Positions 25,073 through 34,483 of a stretch of 46,051 nucleotides of DNA are shown here, piece by piece; position 1 is the stretch's first letter, and the number at the start of each line of letters is the position of its first letter. The translations under genes and the position numbers were made by a program. The notes under the pieces were generated by a model. It saw only the letters and a program-made list of their open reading frames with translations. It made no database searches and had not been told where the DNA came from. Source of the stretch: SVFI01 sp045546735 (GTDB lineage Bacteria; Bacillota; Clostridia; Lachnospirales; Lachnospiraceae); NCBI GenBank assembly GCA_045546735.1, contig JAZQDJ010000077.1, forward strand, positions 1 through 46,051, given 5' to 3'.

Positions 25073-25888
25073 ATGGGACAGATGGATTATTCCGTACTTA
25101 TGTCGGTTTATGCAAAAGAAGAGGCGTCATTTTTAAGGGAAAGTATAGAAAGTATGCTTTCCCAGACTATTATGCCCGGGGATTTTGTACTCGTGTGTGA
25201 CGGCCCTTTGACCGCAGAACTGGATGAGGTAGTTTCCTATTATAAAGAGAAATATCCGCAGCTGTTTGAAATTGTCCGCTTGGAGCAGAACGTCGGATTG
25301 GGCCGTGCGCTGAACGAGGGGATGCAGCATTGCCGGTTTGAATATGTGGCGCGGATGGACAGTGACGATATCAGCCTTTTGGACCGCTGCGAGAAGCAGC
25401 TTGCGTGCATGCAGGAGACAGGGGCGGATGTCATCAGCGGATGCTTACAGGAATTTTCCGAAAATCCGGCCGATGTCGGCAGAGAGAAAAAAGTTCCCCT
25501 TGTGCATGAGGAAATCTGCCGTTATGCAAGGCGAAGAAATCCGTTCAATCATCCATGTGTCATGTACAAAAAGAGTGCGGTTTTGGCCGCCGGCGGATAT
25601 ATGCATTTTCCCGGGTTCGAGGACTATTATCTGTGGGTGAGAATGCTTCAGGCAGGAATGCGCGGACATAATCTTTCCGATGTGCTTCTTAAAATGCGTG
25701 TGGGTAATATGTATGAGCGCCGGGGCGGATTTAAATATGCAGTTAATATGCTGCGTTTCAGGGCTTATCTTTTAAAGAGCGGCAATTGTAATCTGATGGA
25801 TTTTCTGGTTGCTGCAGGCGGGCATTTGCTGGTCAGTCTGATACCGCGCAGGATGCGCAGATTATTCTATAACAGGCATTTGCGCTGA
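25073..25888 (+). CDS. GT2 glycosyltransferase, amylovoran AmsE-like
   Basis: A 271-residue GT-A enzyme: YSVLMSVYAKEEASFLRESI, LVCDGPLT, QNVGLGRALNEG, the DXD-type ARMDSDDISL, NPFNHPCVMYKKSAV and GFEDYYLWVRML, the pattern of AmsE-type family 2 transferases. It probably adds the second or a later sugar to the lipid-linked repeat unit begun by the preceding priming enzyme. The ATG at 25073 follows AAGGAAC; a second ATG lies at 25082. Its stop is immediately followed by the promoter of the next operon. Confidence 0.88.
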   Translation: MGQMDYSVLMSVYAKEEASFLRESIESMLSQTIMPGDFVLVCDGPLTAELDEVVSYYKEKYPQLFEIVRLEQNVGLGRALNEGMQHCRFEYVARMDSDDISLLDRCEKQLACMQETGADVISGCLQEFSENPADVGREKKVPLVHEEICRYARRRNPFNHPCVMYKKSAVLAAGGYMHFPGFEDYYLWVRMLQAGMRGHNLSDVLLKMRVGNMYERRGGFKYAVNMLRFRAYLLKSGNCNLMDFLVAAGGHLLVSLIPRRMRRLFYNRHLR

Positions 25889-25889
25889 T

Positions 25890-25918
25890 TTGACGATTTA
25901 TTGCATATATAGTATAAT
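25890..25918 (+). promoter_or_regulatory. Promoter of the 13-gene teichoic-acid-like operon
   Basis: TTGACG (25890-25895), 17-bp spacer and perfect TATAAT (25913-25918), the best promoter in the window, about 40 bp upstream of the ATG at 25966. Confidence 0.7.
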
Positions 25919-25965
25919 CAGTTGAATTATTTGACCTATGTAAAAGGACGGAACGGAGATCCGAT

Positions 25966-27159
25966 ATGAAAAATTTCAGTAAAAGAGCCAAGTTTTTTAT
26001 GAAGAAAAAAGTGGCCGGCATGAAAAAAGATTTTTGGTATAAAACGACAAAAGTACAGAAGGATAAATTGTTATTTTTGACGTTTCAGGGACAGTATACA
26101 TGTAACCCGCGCTATATTTGTGATGAAATTATAAAAAGGGGAAAAGATTGGGACCTTGTGTGGGTTGTAGATGATATGAGCGAGGAAACGCTTGCCGGTT
26201 TTCCGGAGCAGGTCCGCGTGGTTGAGAGAAATACCAATAAGTATTTCAAGGAGTTGTACAGCTCAAAGGTATGGATTGACAATGCATTTAATGTGACAAA
26301 GGTTTCGGTAAAGAAAAAACCGGAGCAGATATATATGGAGACGATGCACGGTTCTCTCGGTATTAAGAGAATCGGACCGCAGGATGTTCCGGATGCAAGA
26401 CGTAATAAGCGCGGAGCCAGATGCGGAAGACTTTCCGATTATATTATTTCCAATTCTGATTTCGAAGATGATGTATATCGCACTTCGTTCTGGAAAAAGA
26501 CGGAGATTTTAAAATACGGACATGCCAGAAGCGACGTGTTATTCGAAAAAGATCCGGAAAAACTTTCGCAGTTAAAACAGAAAGTATACGATTTTTATCA
26601 GATAGATCCGGAGAAAAAATTGGCACTCTATGCACCGACGTTCCGAAGCAGCGAACTTGACAAAGAGGAGAAGGAAGAGATTGATTTCGAGGTTCTTCTG
26701 TCTTCGCTTTCCGAGCGTTTCGGCGGACAATGGGCAGTGCTCAACCGGGCACATCACAGAGATTACAAAAATAAAGGCTATGCGGAGAGCGTCGCTGATG
26801 TTTATGACGGCGCCACCTATCCGGATATTCAGGAATTGATGCTTGTATGCGATGTCGGAATTACGGATTATTCAAGCTGGATTTTCGACTATGTGCTGAC
26901 AAGGAAGAAAGGTTTTCTTTACGCACCGGATATGCAGGCATATGACGAAGACCGCGGTTTTTACTATCCGCTTGAGAAGACACCGTTCCCGCTTGCATGC
27001 ACGAATGCAGAGTTAAAAGAAAAGATACTTGCTTTTGATGAAGAGGTATATGCGTCGGCAGTAGAAGACTTCCTGAAAGAAAAGGGATGTGTCGAAGACG
27101 GTCATGCATGCGAGAGAATTGTTGACAAGCTCGAAGAGTTATTGGAGGAGAAAGCATGA
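25966..27159 (+). CDS. CDP-glycerol/polyol glycerophosphotransferase family protein (TagB/TagF-like)
   Basis: A 397-residue GT-B-like enzyme. A basic N-terminus with possible amphipathic membrane contact (KNFSKRAKFFMKKKVAGMKK) is followed by ETMHGSLGIKRIG (catalytic-His-type motif), YAPTFRSS, NRAHHRDYKN and VGITDYSSWIFDYVLTRK, the core pattern of TagB/TagF transferases that move a glycerol-phosphate or ribitol-phosphate from the CDP-polyol to a lipid-linked acceptor. Which polyol is used is not visible. It overlaps the TarI-like gene by 4 bp, which supports a CDP-polyol route. It opens the long operon. Confidence 0.88.
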   Translation: MKNFSKRAKFFMKKKVAGMKKDFWYKTTKVQKDKLLFLTFQGQYTCNPRYICDEIIKRGKDWDLVWVVDDMSEETLAGFPEQVRVVERNTNKYFKELYSSKVWIDNAFNVTKVSVKKKPEQIYMETMHGSLGIKRIGPQDVPDARRNKRGARCGRLSDYIISNSDFEDDVYRTSFWKKTEILKYGHARSDVLFEKDPEKLSQLKQKVYDFYQIDPEKKLALYAPTFRSSELDKEEKEEIDFEVLLSSLSERFGGQWAVLNRAHHRDYKNKGYAESVADVYDGATYPDIQELMLVCDVGITDYSSWIFDYVLTRKKGFLYAPDMQAYDEDRGFYYPLEKTPFPLACTNAELKEKILAFDEEVYASAVEDFLKEKGCVEDGHACERIVDKLEELLEEKA

Positions 27160-27875
27160 ATATAGGATTGGTATTTGCAGGCGGTTCCGGTCAGAGAATG
27201 CGCAACAGTGCAAAACCGAAACAATTTCTTGAATTATATAACAAACCGATTATTATCTATACGCTGGAAGTGTTTGAAAACCATCCGGATATCGATTGCG
27301 TGGTAGTGCCGTGTATCGCGGGATGGGAAGATTATCTGCAGAAACTTTTGGACCGTTTTGAGATTAAAAAAGTGAAAAAAATACTGACAGGCGGTAAGGA
27401 TACGCAGGAATCTAAGATGATTGCACTCCGCTATCTTGAAACGTTCTGCAAGGAGGACGATATTGTTCTTTTACATGATGCAGTGCGCCCTCTTGTGACG
27501 GAAAAGATGATTACGGACAATATTGAATCCGTCAAAAAATACGGAAACGGTATCACAGCCGTACCGTTTACGGAGACGGCGATTGTCAGCGATAACGGAG
27601 AAACGATAGATAAAACCATTATCCGGAACACGATGTATGTTGCAAAAGCGCCGCAGAGTTTCTATTTTAAAGATGTTTTAAGCGCACATCTTGCAGGAGA
27701 GACAATGCCGTACACGATTACCATCGATACATGTTCTCTTATGACAGAACTCGGTATTGAGCTGCATATGGTTCCGTGTGAGACAACGAATATCAAGATT
27801 ACGACACCGGAGGACTTTTTCCTGTTCAAAGCGTTGACGGATTTGAAGGAACAGCAGGATATTTTCGGTATTTAA
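27156..27875 (+). CDS. IspD/TarI family cytidylyltransferase (D-ribitol-5-phosphate cytidylyltransferase-like)
   Basis: A 239-residue nucleotidyltransferase with IGLVFAGGSGQRM, KPKQFLELYNKPII, the CTP-binding HDAVRPLVT, VPFTETAIVSD, KAPQSFYF and TTPEDFFLFKAL. It is closer by eye to TarI than to IspD because of the FAGGSGQRM start and its operon. It would make a CDP-polyol for the two TagF-like enzymes. A housekeeping isoprenoid role is less likely given the context. No TarJ-type medium-chain dehydrogenase follows; an extended SDR stands in that place. Confidence 0.85.
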   Translation: MNIGLVFAGGSGQRMRNSAKPKQFLELYNKPIIIYTLEVFENHPDIDCVVVPCIAGWEDYLQKLLDRFEIKKVKKILTGGKDTQESKMIALRYLETFCKEDDIVLLHDAVRPLVTEKMITDNIESVKKYGNGITAVPFTETAIVSDNGETIDKTIIRNTMYVAKAPQSFYFKDVLSAHLAGETMPYTITIDTCSLMTELGIELHMVPCETTNIKITTPEDFFLFKALTDLKEQQDIFGI

Positions 27876-27889
27876 AAAATGGAGATCAT

Positions 27890-28939
27890 ATGTTGCAATT
27901 AAATGAAGTCATCATGGATGACATAGAACAAATTACAAAAAGAGAAATTGATTTTCAGTGGCTCAAAAACCGTAATGTACTCATTTCGGGTGCAAACGGA
28001 TTGATAGCGTCGTATCTGGTAAATACTATGCTGTATCTCAATGATACGCAGGACATGGGAATACAGATTTATGCGATGGTGCGAAATAAAGAAAAGACGC
28101 AGAAGAAGTGGGGAGCTGTTTTGGACAGGGCGGACATGCATCTTGTTGTGCAGGACGTGACAGCCCCGGTAACGATGACGGAACAAGTGGATGTTATTAT
28201 TCACGCAGCCAGTCAGACGGGACCGAAGCAGTTTGTGGAAGACCCTGTGGGTACGGCCATGGGAAATATTCTCGGGGCCTACAATTTGCTCGAGTACGGA
28301 AGAGCAAACGGTGTAAAGAAGTTTTTGATGCTCTCGACAAGAGAGATTTACGGTAAAGGCAGTCTGGATTATGTGACAGAGGAAGATTACGGTGTAGTCG
28401 ACCCGGTCAATGTCCGTTCGTGCTATCCGGAGAGTAAGCGTATGGCGGAAAATCTTTGCAGCTGCTACAGACAGCAATACGGCATTGATTGCAAAATAGC
28501 AAGAATTGCGCACACATACGGCCCGGGAATGCTTTTGTCGGACGGAAGAGTAGTCGGTGACTTTTTGGGGAATGTACATCGCAGTGAAGATATTGTGATG
28601 AACAGTGACGGAAAAGGAACGCTTGCACTTACGTATATCAGTGATGTCGTGGCAGGTTTGTTTTACACGCTTTTGAATTTCGGGGATGTTGTGTACAATA
28701 TTTCCGATTCGACAGAAACAGTCACAGTAAAGCAGTTGGCAGAAGTTTTGTGCGATACATTTAAAGAAAGAAAGATAAAACTTATTATGAATATACCGAA
28801 AGAAACAAAAAATGCGAGCGGATATCTTGATTATAAACTCGGTTTTTTGAATTCGGAGAAAGCAATCCGGGAAGGATGGCAACCGGCCGTTGATTTGCGA
28901 AGCGGAATGCTGCGTACGATACGTTCGTTTGAAATATAG
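27890..28939 (+). CDS. NAD-dependent epimerase/dehydratase (extended SDR), substrate unknown
   Basis: A 349-residue protein. After about 30 N-terminal residues it has ISGANGLIASYLV (Rossmann Gly motif), IIHAASQTGPKQF, FLMLSTREIYG and CYPESKRMAE with the Y-x3-K pair, then ARIAHTYGPGM and TYISDVVAGL. It is an intact NDP-sugar type SDR resembling UDP-glucuronate decarboxylase/epimerase relatives. Direct coupling to the cytidylyltransferase suggests it acts on the same precursor, perhaps a CDP-linked sugar or the polyol phosphate, but that is inference. GGAG lies 5 nt before the ATG. Confidence 0.82.
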   Translation: MLQLNEVIMDDIEQITKREIDFQWLKNRNVLISGANGLIASYLVNTMLYLNDTQDMGIQIYAMVRNKEKTQKKWGAVLDRADMHLVVQDVTAPVTMTEQVDVIIHAASQTGPKQFVEDPVGTAMGNILGAYNLLEYGRANGVKKFLMLSTREIYGKGSLDYVTEEDYGVVDPVNVRSCYPESKRMAENLCSCYRQQYGIDCKIARIAHTYGPGMLLSDGRVVGDFLGNVHRSEDIVMNSDGKGTLALTYISDVVAGLFYTLLNFGDVVYNISDSTETVTVKQLAEVLCDTFKERKIKLIMNIPKETKNASGYLDYKLGFLNSEKAIREGWQPAVDLRSGMLRTIRSFEI

Positions 28940-28971
28940 TATAGAAAACAGTCAAGGAAAAGGAGACAAAA

Positions 28972-29991
28972 GTGAAAAGAATTATTTTATTTGACACATC
29001 CATTGCAACACAGAACAAAGGTGATGAGATTATCATGGAATCGGTAAGAAGAGAAATCGCTCCGATTTTGGACGGAAATTTCGTTTATAATTTCCCGACA
29101 CATCTTGTCAGCTTCCCTTTTGGTCATCAGTTTACGTCAAGTAAGGCGAAACTTGCGACAAATGCAAATTACAAATTTATCTGCGGTACGAATTTGTTTT
29201 GGACAAACATGCTTCGTCCGAATCCGCTGTTAAATGTAAATATGATGAACTACAAACCGATGAGAAATTCAGTGCTTCTCGGAGTAGGATATGACGGAGT
29301 AAAATGTTCCGACAACTTTGATCCGTACTCAAAACAACTTTGGAAAAAGATTCTTTCCAAAAAATATGTGCACAGTACACGTGATGACAAAACAGTAGAG
29401 TACTTGAATCAGCTCGGTCTCAAGGCAGTAAATACTTCCTGCCCGACGTTGTGGAAATTAACACCGGAGCACTGTAAACAGATTCCGACGACAAAGGCGG
29501 ATAAAGTAGTGTTTACACTGTCATCGACAGGCGGTATCAACAGAGAAAATGATCAGAAATTAATCGAACTTCTTTTGAAAAACTACAAAGAAGTTTATTT
29601 CTGGAGCCAGACATATGGCGGTTATCACACATTGAAATCTTATGAGAATATCGACCGCATCAAATATATTGATCCGGATTTGAATGTATACAGAAAATTC
29701 TTACAGGAAAACGAAGTGGATTACATCGGTACAAGACTTCACGGCGGTGTTTTTGCGATGCAGAACAAGAAGCGTGCCATCAACTTAAGTGTAGACCACA
29801 GAGCAGAAGAGTTCGACCGTTATCATATCAATGTGCTTCCGCAGGATGATATGCAGGCGATTGATGAAAAATTAAATTCCGACTTTGAGACAAAAGTAAC
29901 GATTGATTACGATATTATCAACGAGTGGATGTCTCAGTTCCTCCCGAAAAAAGGCGTGCAGGAGCCGGAAGACAAAGAGTATTACCAGTAA
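28972..29991 (+). CDS. Polysaccharide pyruvyl transferase family protein
   Basis: A 339-residue GT-B-like enzyme starting at GTG after AAAAGGAGA. It has the N-terminal NKGDEIIMESV motif (Gly-Asp-Glu), FICGTNLFW, LLGVGYDG, HSTRDDKTVEYL and the late TRLHGGVFAM motif typical of this family. Members transfer a ketal pyruvate from phosphoenolpyruvate to sugars or, in CsaB, to wall glycans for S-layer anchoring; some members have other activities. Here it likely decorates the exported polymer. Confidence 0.85.
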   Translation: MKRIILFDTSIATQNKGDEIIMESVRREIAPILDGNFVYNFPTHLVSFPFGHQFTSSKAKLATNANYKFICGTNLFWTNMLRPNPLLNVNMMNYKPMRNSVLLGVGYDGVKCSDNFDPYSKQLWKKILSKKYVHSTRDDKTVEYLNQLGLKAVNTSCPTLWKLTPEHCKQIPTTKADKVVFTLSSTGGINRENDQKLIELLLKNYKEVYFWSQTYGGYHTLKSYENIDRIKYIDPDLNVYRKFLQENEVDYIGTRLHGGVFAMQNKKRAINLSVDHRAEEFDRYHINVLPQDDMQAIDEKLNSDFETKVTIDYDIINEWMSQFLPKKGVQEPEDKEYYQ

Positions 29992-30003
29992 AAGAGAGAT
30001 TTT

Positions 30004-30786
30004 ATGAAAAAATTTGTTGCTAATATCAAAAAATATAAAAGCTATATGCTGTATTCGGCCAAAGCGACATTAAAGAGCGAAGTGGCCGGATCCAGACTGA
30101 ACTGGCTTTGGTGGATTTTAGATCCATTCCTGTTCATGCTTGTATATACGTTCGTGGCACTTGTGGTATACGGAAAGAGCGAACCTTATTTTCCGATATT
30201 TGTATTTATTGGTTTGAATGTTTGGAACTTTTTCAGCAAGACGCTTGTGAAAAGTGTCAAGATGGTAAAAGCGTACAAGGGTATGATTTCTAAGGTGTAT
30301 ATACCGAAATATATCCTGATTTTGGTTACGATGATGGTAAATGCATTTAAGATGGCGGTTGCTTTCTCGTTGGTAGTCATTATGATACCGGTTTATCATG
30401 TTCCGATTACGTGGCATGTGATAGAAGTAATTCCGCTGTTTCTTGTACTTGCTGTTTTTACATTCGGATGCAGCTGCATCATGTTAAATGCGGGTGTTTT
30501 TATTAACGACCTTGCAAAACTGATTAAGGTTGCTATCCGTCTGGCATTTTATATGTCCGGTATTTTTTACAGCATTGCAAAGCGTGTTCCGCAGCCGTAC
30601 GGCGAACTGTTACTTACGTTTAATCCGATGGCAAATTTGATTGACGGGGCAAGACGTTGTATTTTGTACGGACAAAATCCGATGTATCCGGTCATCGGAA
30701 TCTGGTTTCTTGTCAGCGTTGTCTTGTGCGTGATAGGGGTTCGGACGATTAATAAGTATGAGAATACGTATGTAAAGGTGATTTAA
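30004..30786 (+). CDS. ABC-2 type polysaccharide/teichoic acid exporter, permease
   Basis: A 260-residue membrane protein with about six segments. The N-terminal LNWLWWILDPFLFMLVY and AKATLKSEVAGS stretch are typical of TagG/Wzm/RfbA permeases, as is the late SGIFYSIAKRVPQPYG and LTFNPMANLIDGARRCI. It forms a transporter with the ATPase whose ATG overlaps its stop by 1 bp. It would export a lipid-linked, finished polymer, as in wall teichoic acid or ABC-dependent O-antigen systems. Confidence 0.9.
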   Translation: MKKFVANIKKYKSYMLYSAKATLKSEVAGSRLNWLWWILDPFLFMLVYTFVALVVYGKSEPYFPIFVFIGLNVWNFFSKTLVKSVKMVKAYKGMISKVYIPKYILILVTMMVNAFKMAVAFSLVVIMIPVYHVPITWHVIEVIPLFLVLAVFTFGCSCIMLNAGVFINDLAKLIKVAIRLAFYMSGIFYSIAKRVPQPYGELLLTFNPMANLIDGARRCILYGQNPMYPVIGIWFLVSVVLCVIGVRTINKYENTYVKVI

Positions 30787-31634
30787 TGGATAAAAATAAC
30801 ACAATTGAAGTAAAAGATGTTCATATCCGATATAAAACCGTGCAGGCGGAGGCCATTAAAAAGAGCCTTTTTTCACTTAAGAAATCAAGAGTGGAAGAAC
30901 ACGAGGCGGTAAAAGGTGTCAGTTTTTCGATACAAAAAGGTGAGATTGTCGGCTTAATCGGTAAAAACGGAAGCGGTAAATCCACCATGCTCCGTTCCAT
31001 AGCGGGTATTTTCTCGCCGGACGAAGGAACAATAGAAATCGGTGATAATTCGGTTTCTCTCATGGCAATCGGTGTCGGGTTTAATAATGAACTGACCGGA
31101 AAAGAGAATATTTATCTTTCGGGATTGCTCCTCGGATTTACAGAGGAACAAATTAATGAAAAATACAGTGAGATTGTTAAGTTTTCGGAGCTCGGCAAGT
31201 TTATTCATGCGCCGGTGCGCACGTATTCGAGCGGTATGCACTCAAAACTGGCATTTGCCATCACAGCGATTATGGAGACAGACATCATGCTCGTGGATGA
31301 GGTGCTCAGTGTCGGTGACCTTAAGTTTAAACGCAAGAGCTTTAAGAAGATGAAAGATCTGATTTCGGATAAAAACAGAACGGTTATGATTGTTTCGCAC
31401 AGTCTTGAAACGCTGCGGAAGCTTTGTACGAGAGTGATTTGGCTCCATGACGGTGAAATTAAGATGGACGGCGATACGGAGGAAGTGCTGGAAGCATATA
31501 AGGCTTACATGGAAGAGACGTCTCCGGCAAAAGCGAAAAAACTGCTCAAAAAAGCCCGTCAGGAAGAAAAGTTGCTCCGTTTTGTGGAGAAGCAGGAAGA
31601 AGAAGCTTTGGCTGCCAAGTCGAAAGAAGAGTAA
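30786..31634 (+). CDS. ABC transporter ATP-binding protein for polymer export (TagH/Wzt-like)
   Basis: A 282-residue ATPase. Walker A is GLIGKNGSGKST (about residues 56-67), the signature is TYSSGMHSKLAFA, Walker B is DIMLVDEVLSVGD, and the switch His lies in MIVSHSLETL. The SLFSLKKSRVEEHEAVKGVS opening is typical of TagH/Wzt. There is no long C-terminal carbohydrate-binding domain of Wzt; only a charged coiled tail of about 35 residues, so glycan-end recognition by this subunit is not expected. Confidence 0.92.
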   Translation: MDKNNTIEVKDVHIRYKTVQAEAIKKSLFSLKKSRVEEHEAVKGVSFSIQKGEIVGLIGKNGSGKSTMLRSIAGIFSPDEGTIEIGDNSVSLMAIGVGFNNELTGKENIYLSGLLLGFTEEQINEKYSEIVKFSELGKFIHAPVRTYSSGMHSKLAFAITAIMETDIMLVDEVLSVGDLKFKRKSFKKMKDLISDKNRTVMIVSHSLETLRKLCTRVIWLHDGEIKMDGDTEEVLEAYKAYMEETSPAKAKKLLKKARQEEKLLRFVEKQEEEALAAKSKEE

Positions 31635-31672
31635 TTGTAAACAAAATAATAAAGATAGAAGGATGATAGCAG

Positions 31673-34483
31673 ATGAAAAAATTCTCGGTTATTGTGAAAG
31701 TAAGTGATGCAACTGCGTTAGGAACTCTTATGGATAGTCTGCAAAACCAGCAGGGTATCAGTTTTAAGAAGGATGTGCAGGTGATTTTGGCTGACACTGC
31801 ACATACAAAGGAAATCCGGGAGAGCTTGGAAAAGTATGCTGATATGGAAAATATCAGTCATTTTTCATGTGAAAAAACTTCGCTCTGTGCCTGTGCAAAG
31901 TGGGCAAAATCCATGGTAAAAGGACAGTATGTCACTGTGATTACGGACGACTGCGTTTACTCAGAGGGAGCATTTTCTGCTGTTCTTTCCGCTTTTGAAT
32001 CGGAGGAAAAAGAAGATGCACCCCGTGTGAGTGCAGCGAGCATTTCTCCGATTTTTTTGTTGCCGCAGGACGGAGGCGAAATGCCTTATAAGAATCAGCC
32101 GGAGGAAGAACAGGAAGCGGTATTATCACTGGATGGAAAAACCAAAAACATACAACTTATGCCGGAAGGGTATTTTTTGACAAAAGAATTGTTTGAAACA
32201 ATCGGGTTTGATGCGGATGCACTTCTGGAAGAAGGCAGATATCTTGCAGTGATGGATTTGGTCAGAACTTTAGATTCGTATGTCTTTATTCCGCAGGAAA
32301 AATTGTATTATTCTTCCCCGCGAGAAGATTTTGTTTTTATATATGCGGACAAAAGAGAGGCCGATTGGTACACAAAGGCAGTACGCGAAGTTTATATTCC
32401 TTATGCAAAACGCGTAGCAGGTGAAAACGGGCTGGTGGATACGATGATAGGAAGTCTTCTTGTCTATTTATTGTATCACCGCTTTGAGGTAAATAAAAAA
32501 GAGAGAGACATGGAGCTTCTGAAGGGCAAGGATTTGGATGACTTTTTGGACGCATGTGTTGAGCTTCTTTCCTATGTTCCTTATGAGTGTATCATGCAGA
32601 GAACAGCATATGCGAAAGAACCGCTTCCGGATTTTATGCGATTTGCGTTTATGAAAAAAGTGGCAGAAAAATATAACCGCCCGTATCAGATGTACCATTG
32701 CAGATCGGCATTTTACTATACAGCCTCTGATGCACATGGCGAGGAAATGGTAGAACTTAGCAAAATAGTAGATTATTCAGAACGATTCTTAAGAATCGTT
32801 GCCGTGAATGTGGAGCGCGACCAGCTTGTGATTTGCGGAGAGTTGGGGGATGTTCCGCTTTTGGCTGACAATGATCTGTGTATCATTGCAAAGATAAACG
32901 GAAATACCAAGCGGGCAAAGCGTACAGAAGTTTATAACCTGCGTAAATATTTCGGCCGTGTATTTGATAAAGATTATACATTCCAGGTGAATGTCCCTCT
33001 GGATGATGCTGAAAAGACAGTGATTGAATTGTTTGTGAAGTCAGATTACGGAATGGTGCGTCCGCAGCTCAGATTTGTAAAGCCGGGTGCAAGAATTTCA
33101 AGTGAAGTAAAAAATTCCTATTGGCGTTTTAAAGAAGACCGTGTGTTGCAGCTAATCGATAATGCGCTCGTTATTTCCAAGGCGGATGATGAGAAATGTA
33201 AACATCTGGAAATGCTTGTGCAGCAGGATGCATTTCTTGATCAGTTGCCGGCGGAACAGGCAAATGAATTTGTCGCCCTCAGGAAAAAATATTTTGAGGT
33301 GAAAGATAAGTACAAAAACAAAAATATCTGGATTACGTTTGACCGTCTTTATAAGGGCGGTGACAACGGTGAATACGTATTCCGATATATTTCGGACAAT
33401 GTTCCGGATGTCGATATTTATTACATCATGAAAGAAGAGTGTCCGGATTACGCACGTTTAAAGAAGAAGTATAAAAACATTCTGATACATGGTTCGGAAG
33501 AAGCAAAACTTATGGTTCTTCTGGCAGATGCCATTCTTTCGCCGCATATGTCCGTATATTCCTATTGCGGATTTGAGGGGGAAGGAGTGCGGTATTTTTG
33601 GGATTTGTTTCAGGCGGAAATTGTATGTATCCAGCACGGTTTGACTGTACAGAACATTGCGCAGTGGCAAAACCGTTTCATGGATAATATTCGTCTTTAC
33701 GGATGTGCATCGAAGTATGAAATAAGCAATCTGGAGCGTCCGATTTACGGATATAACAGTAAGAGGCTGGTTTTAACCGGACTGGCAAGATTTGACGGAT
33801 TAAAGAGTGTTACGACAAAACAAATTCTTATTTCCCCGACATGGAGAAGAAATCTGGTTAATACAAGAATCGGCCATAATAAGAATTTGTACAGTAACCA
33901 GTTTGTTCACAGTGAGTATTACCGCCGTTATAATGGCTTAATCAATGATGAGAGACTGTTAGAGTGTGCCAGAAAGAACGGATATAACATCCTGTTTTTG
34001 CTTCATCCGGTTATGAGCAGCCAGCTGGAGGATTTTAAAGGCAATGACGTAGTAGAGGTAAAAGCAGCATCGGATGATGTCAGTTATGAGTATGTGCTGA
34101 CGCATTCGGATGTGATGGTGACGGACTATTCGGGAATTCAATTTGATTTTGCCTATATGAGAAAACCTCTTCTTTATTATCATCCGAAAAACATGCCGAG
34201 TCACTATACGGAAAGCGAGTATTTCCGTTATGCGGACATGGGATTCGGACCGGTTATCGAAGAGCATGAGGAATTGGTGGATGAACTGATCCGTTTGATG
34301 GAAAACGGATGTAAGAATACGGAGTTGTATTTGGAGAGAGCAAATGACTTTTTTGCGTTCGACGACTACAATAACTGTCAGAGAATTTACATGGAAACAA
34401 GAAAATATCTGCTGAAAAAGGGTATTTACAAAAAAAGCTTTTCAGAGAAAGTGAGAGAAAAGTTATGGAAAAAAGAATCGTAA
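31673..34483 (+). CDS. Two-domain polymer synthase: GT2-like N-terminal region plus TagF-like glycerophosphotransferase
   Basis: A 936-residue protein. The N-terminus (1 to about 120) begins FSVIVKVSDATALGTLMDSL and has YVTVITDDCVYSEG, a reduced GT-A/GT2-like fold with DDC in place of the usual DXD. Residues about 370-470 are beta-rich linker. Residues about 540-925 are TagF-like: KNIWITFDRLYKGGDNGE, CIQHGLTVQNI, SPTWRRNL, FLLHPVM and VTDYSGIQFDFAYMRKPLLYY. It probably polymerises a polyol-phosphate chain, possibly with sugar addition. Its last 19 bp overlap the next gene's start. Confidence 0.85.
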   Translation: MKKFSVIVKVSDATALGTLMDSLQNQQGISFKKDVQVILADTAHTKEIRESLEKYADMENISHFSCEKTSLCACAKWAKSMVKGQYVTVITDDCVYSEGAFSAVLSAFESEEKEDAPRVSAASISPIFLLPQDGGEMPYKNQPEEEQEAVLSLDGKTKNIQLMPEGYFLTKELFETIGFDADALLEEGRYLAVMDLVRTLDSYVFIPQEKLYYSSPREDFVFIYADKREADWYTKAVREVYIPYAKRVAGENGLVDTMIGSLLVYLLYHRFEVNKKERDMELLKGKDLDDFLDACVELLSYVPYECIMQRTAYAKEPLPDFMRFAFMKKVAEKYNRPYQMYHCRSAFYYTASDAHGEEMVELSKIVDYSERFLRIVAVNVERDQLVICGELGDVPLLADNDLCIIAKINGNTKRAKRTEVYNLRKYFGRVFDKDYTFQVNVPLDDAEKTVIELFVKSDYGMVRPQLRFVKPGARISSEVKNSYWRFKEDRVLQLIDNALVISKADDEKCKHLEMLVQQDAFLDQLPAEQANEFVALRKKYFEVKDKYKNKNIWITFDRLYKGGDNGEYVFRYISDNVPDVDIYYIMKEECPDYARLKKKYKNILIHGSEEAKLMVLLADAILSPHMSVYSYCGFEGEGVRYFWDLFQAEIVCIQHGLTVQNIAQWQNRFMDNIRLYGCASKYEISNLERPIYGYNSKRLVLTGLARFDGLKSVTTKQILISPTWRRNLVNTRIGHNKNLYSNQFVHSEYYRRYNGLINDERLLECARKNGYNILFLLHPVMSSQLEDFKGNDVVEVKAASDDVSYEYVLTHSDVMVTDYSGIQFDFAYMRKPLLYYHPKNMPSHYTESEYFRYADMGFGPVIEEHEELVDELIRLMENGCKNTELYLERANDFFAFDDYNNCQRIYMETRKYLLKKGIYKKSFSEKVREKLWKKES

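Noticed and set aside
27156..27875. Housekeeping IspD of the isoprenoid pathway
   Set aside because: The operon with two TagF-like genes and the FAGGSGQRM start favour a TarI-type role.
27899..28882. Long open frame of 327 codons on the minus strand
   Set aside because: It lies antisense to an intact extended SDR, has a His/Cys/Ile-rich composition typical of shadow frames and no recognisable motif.
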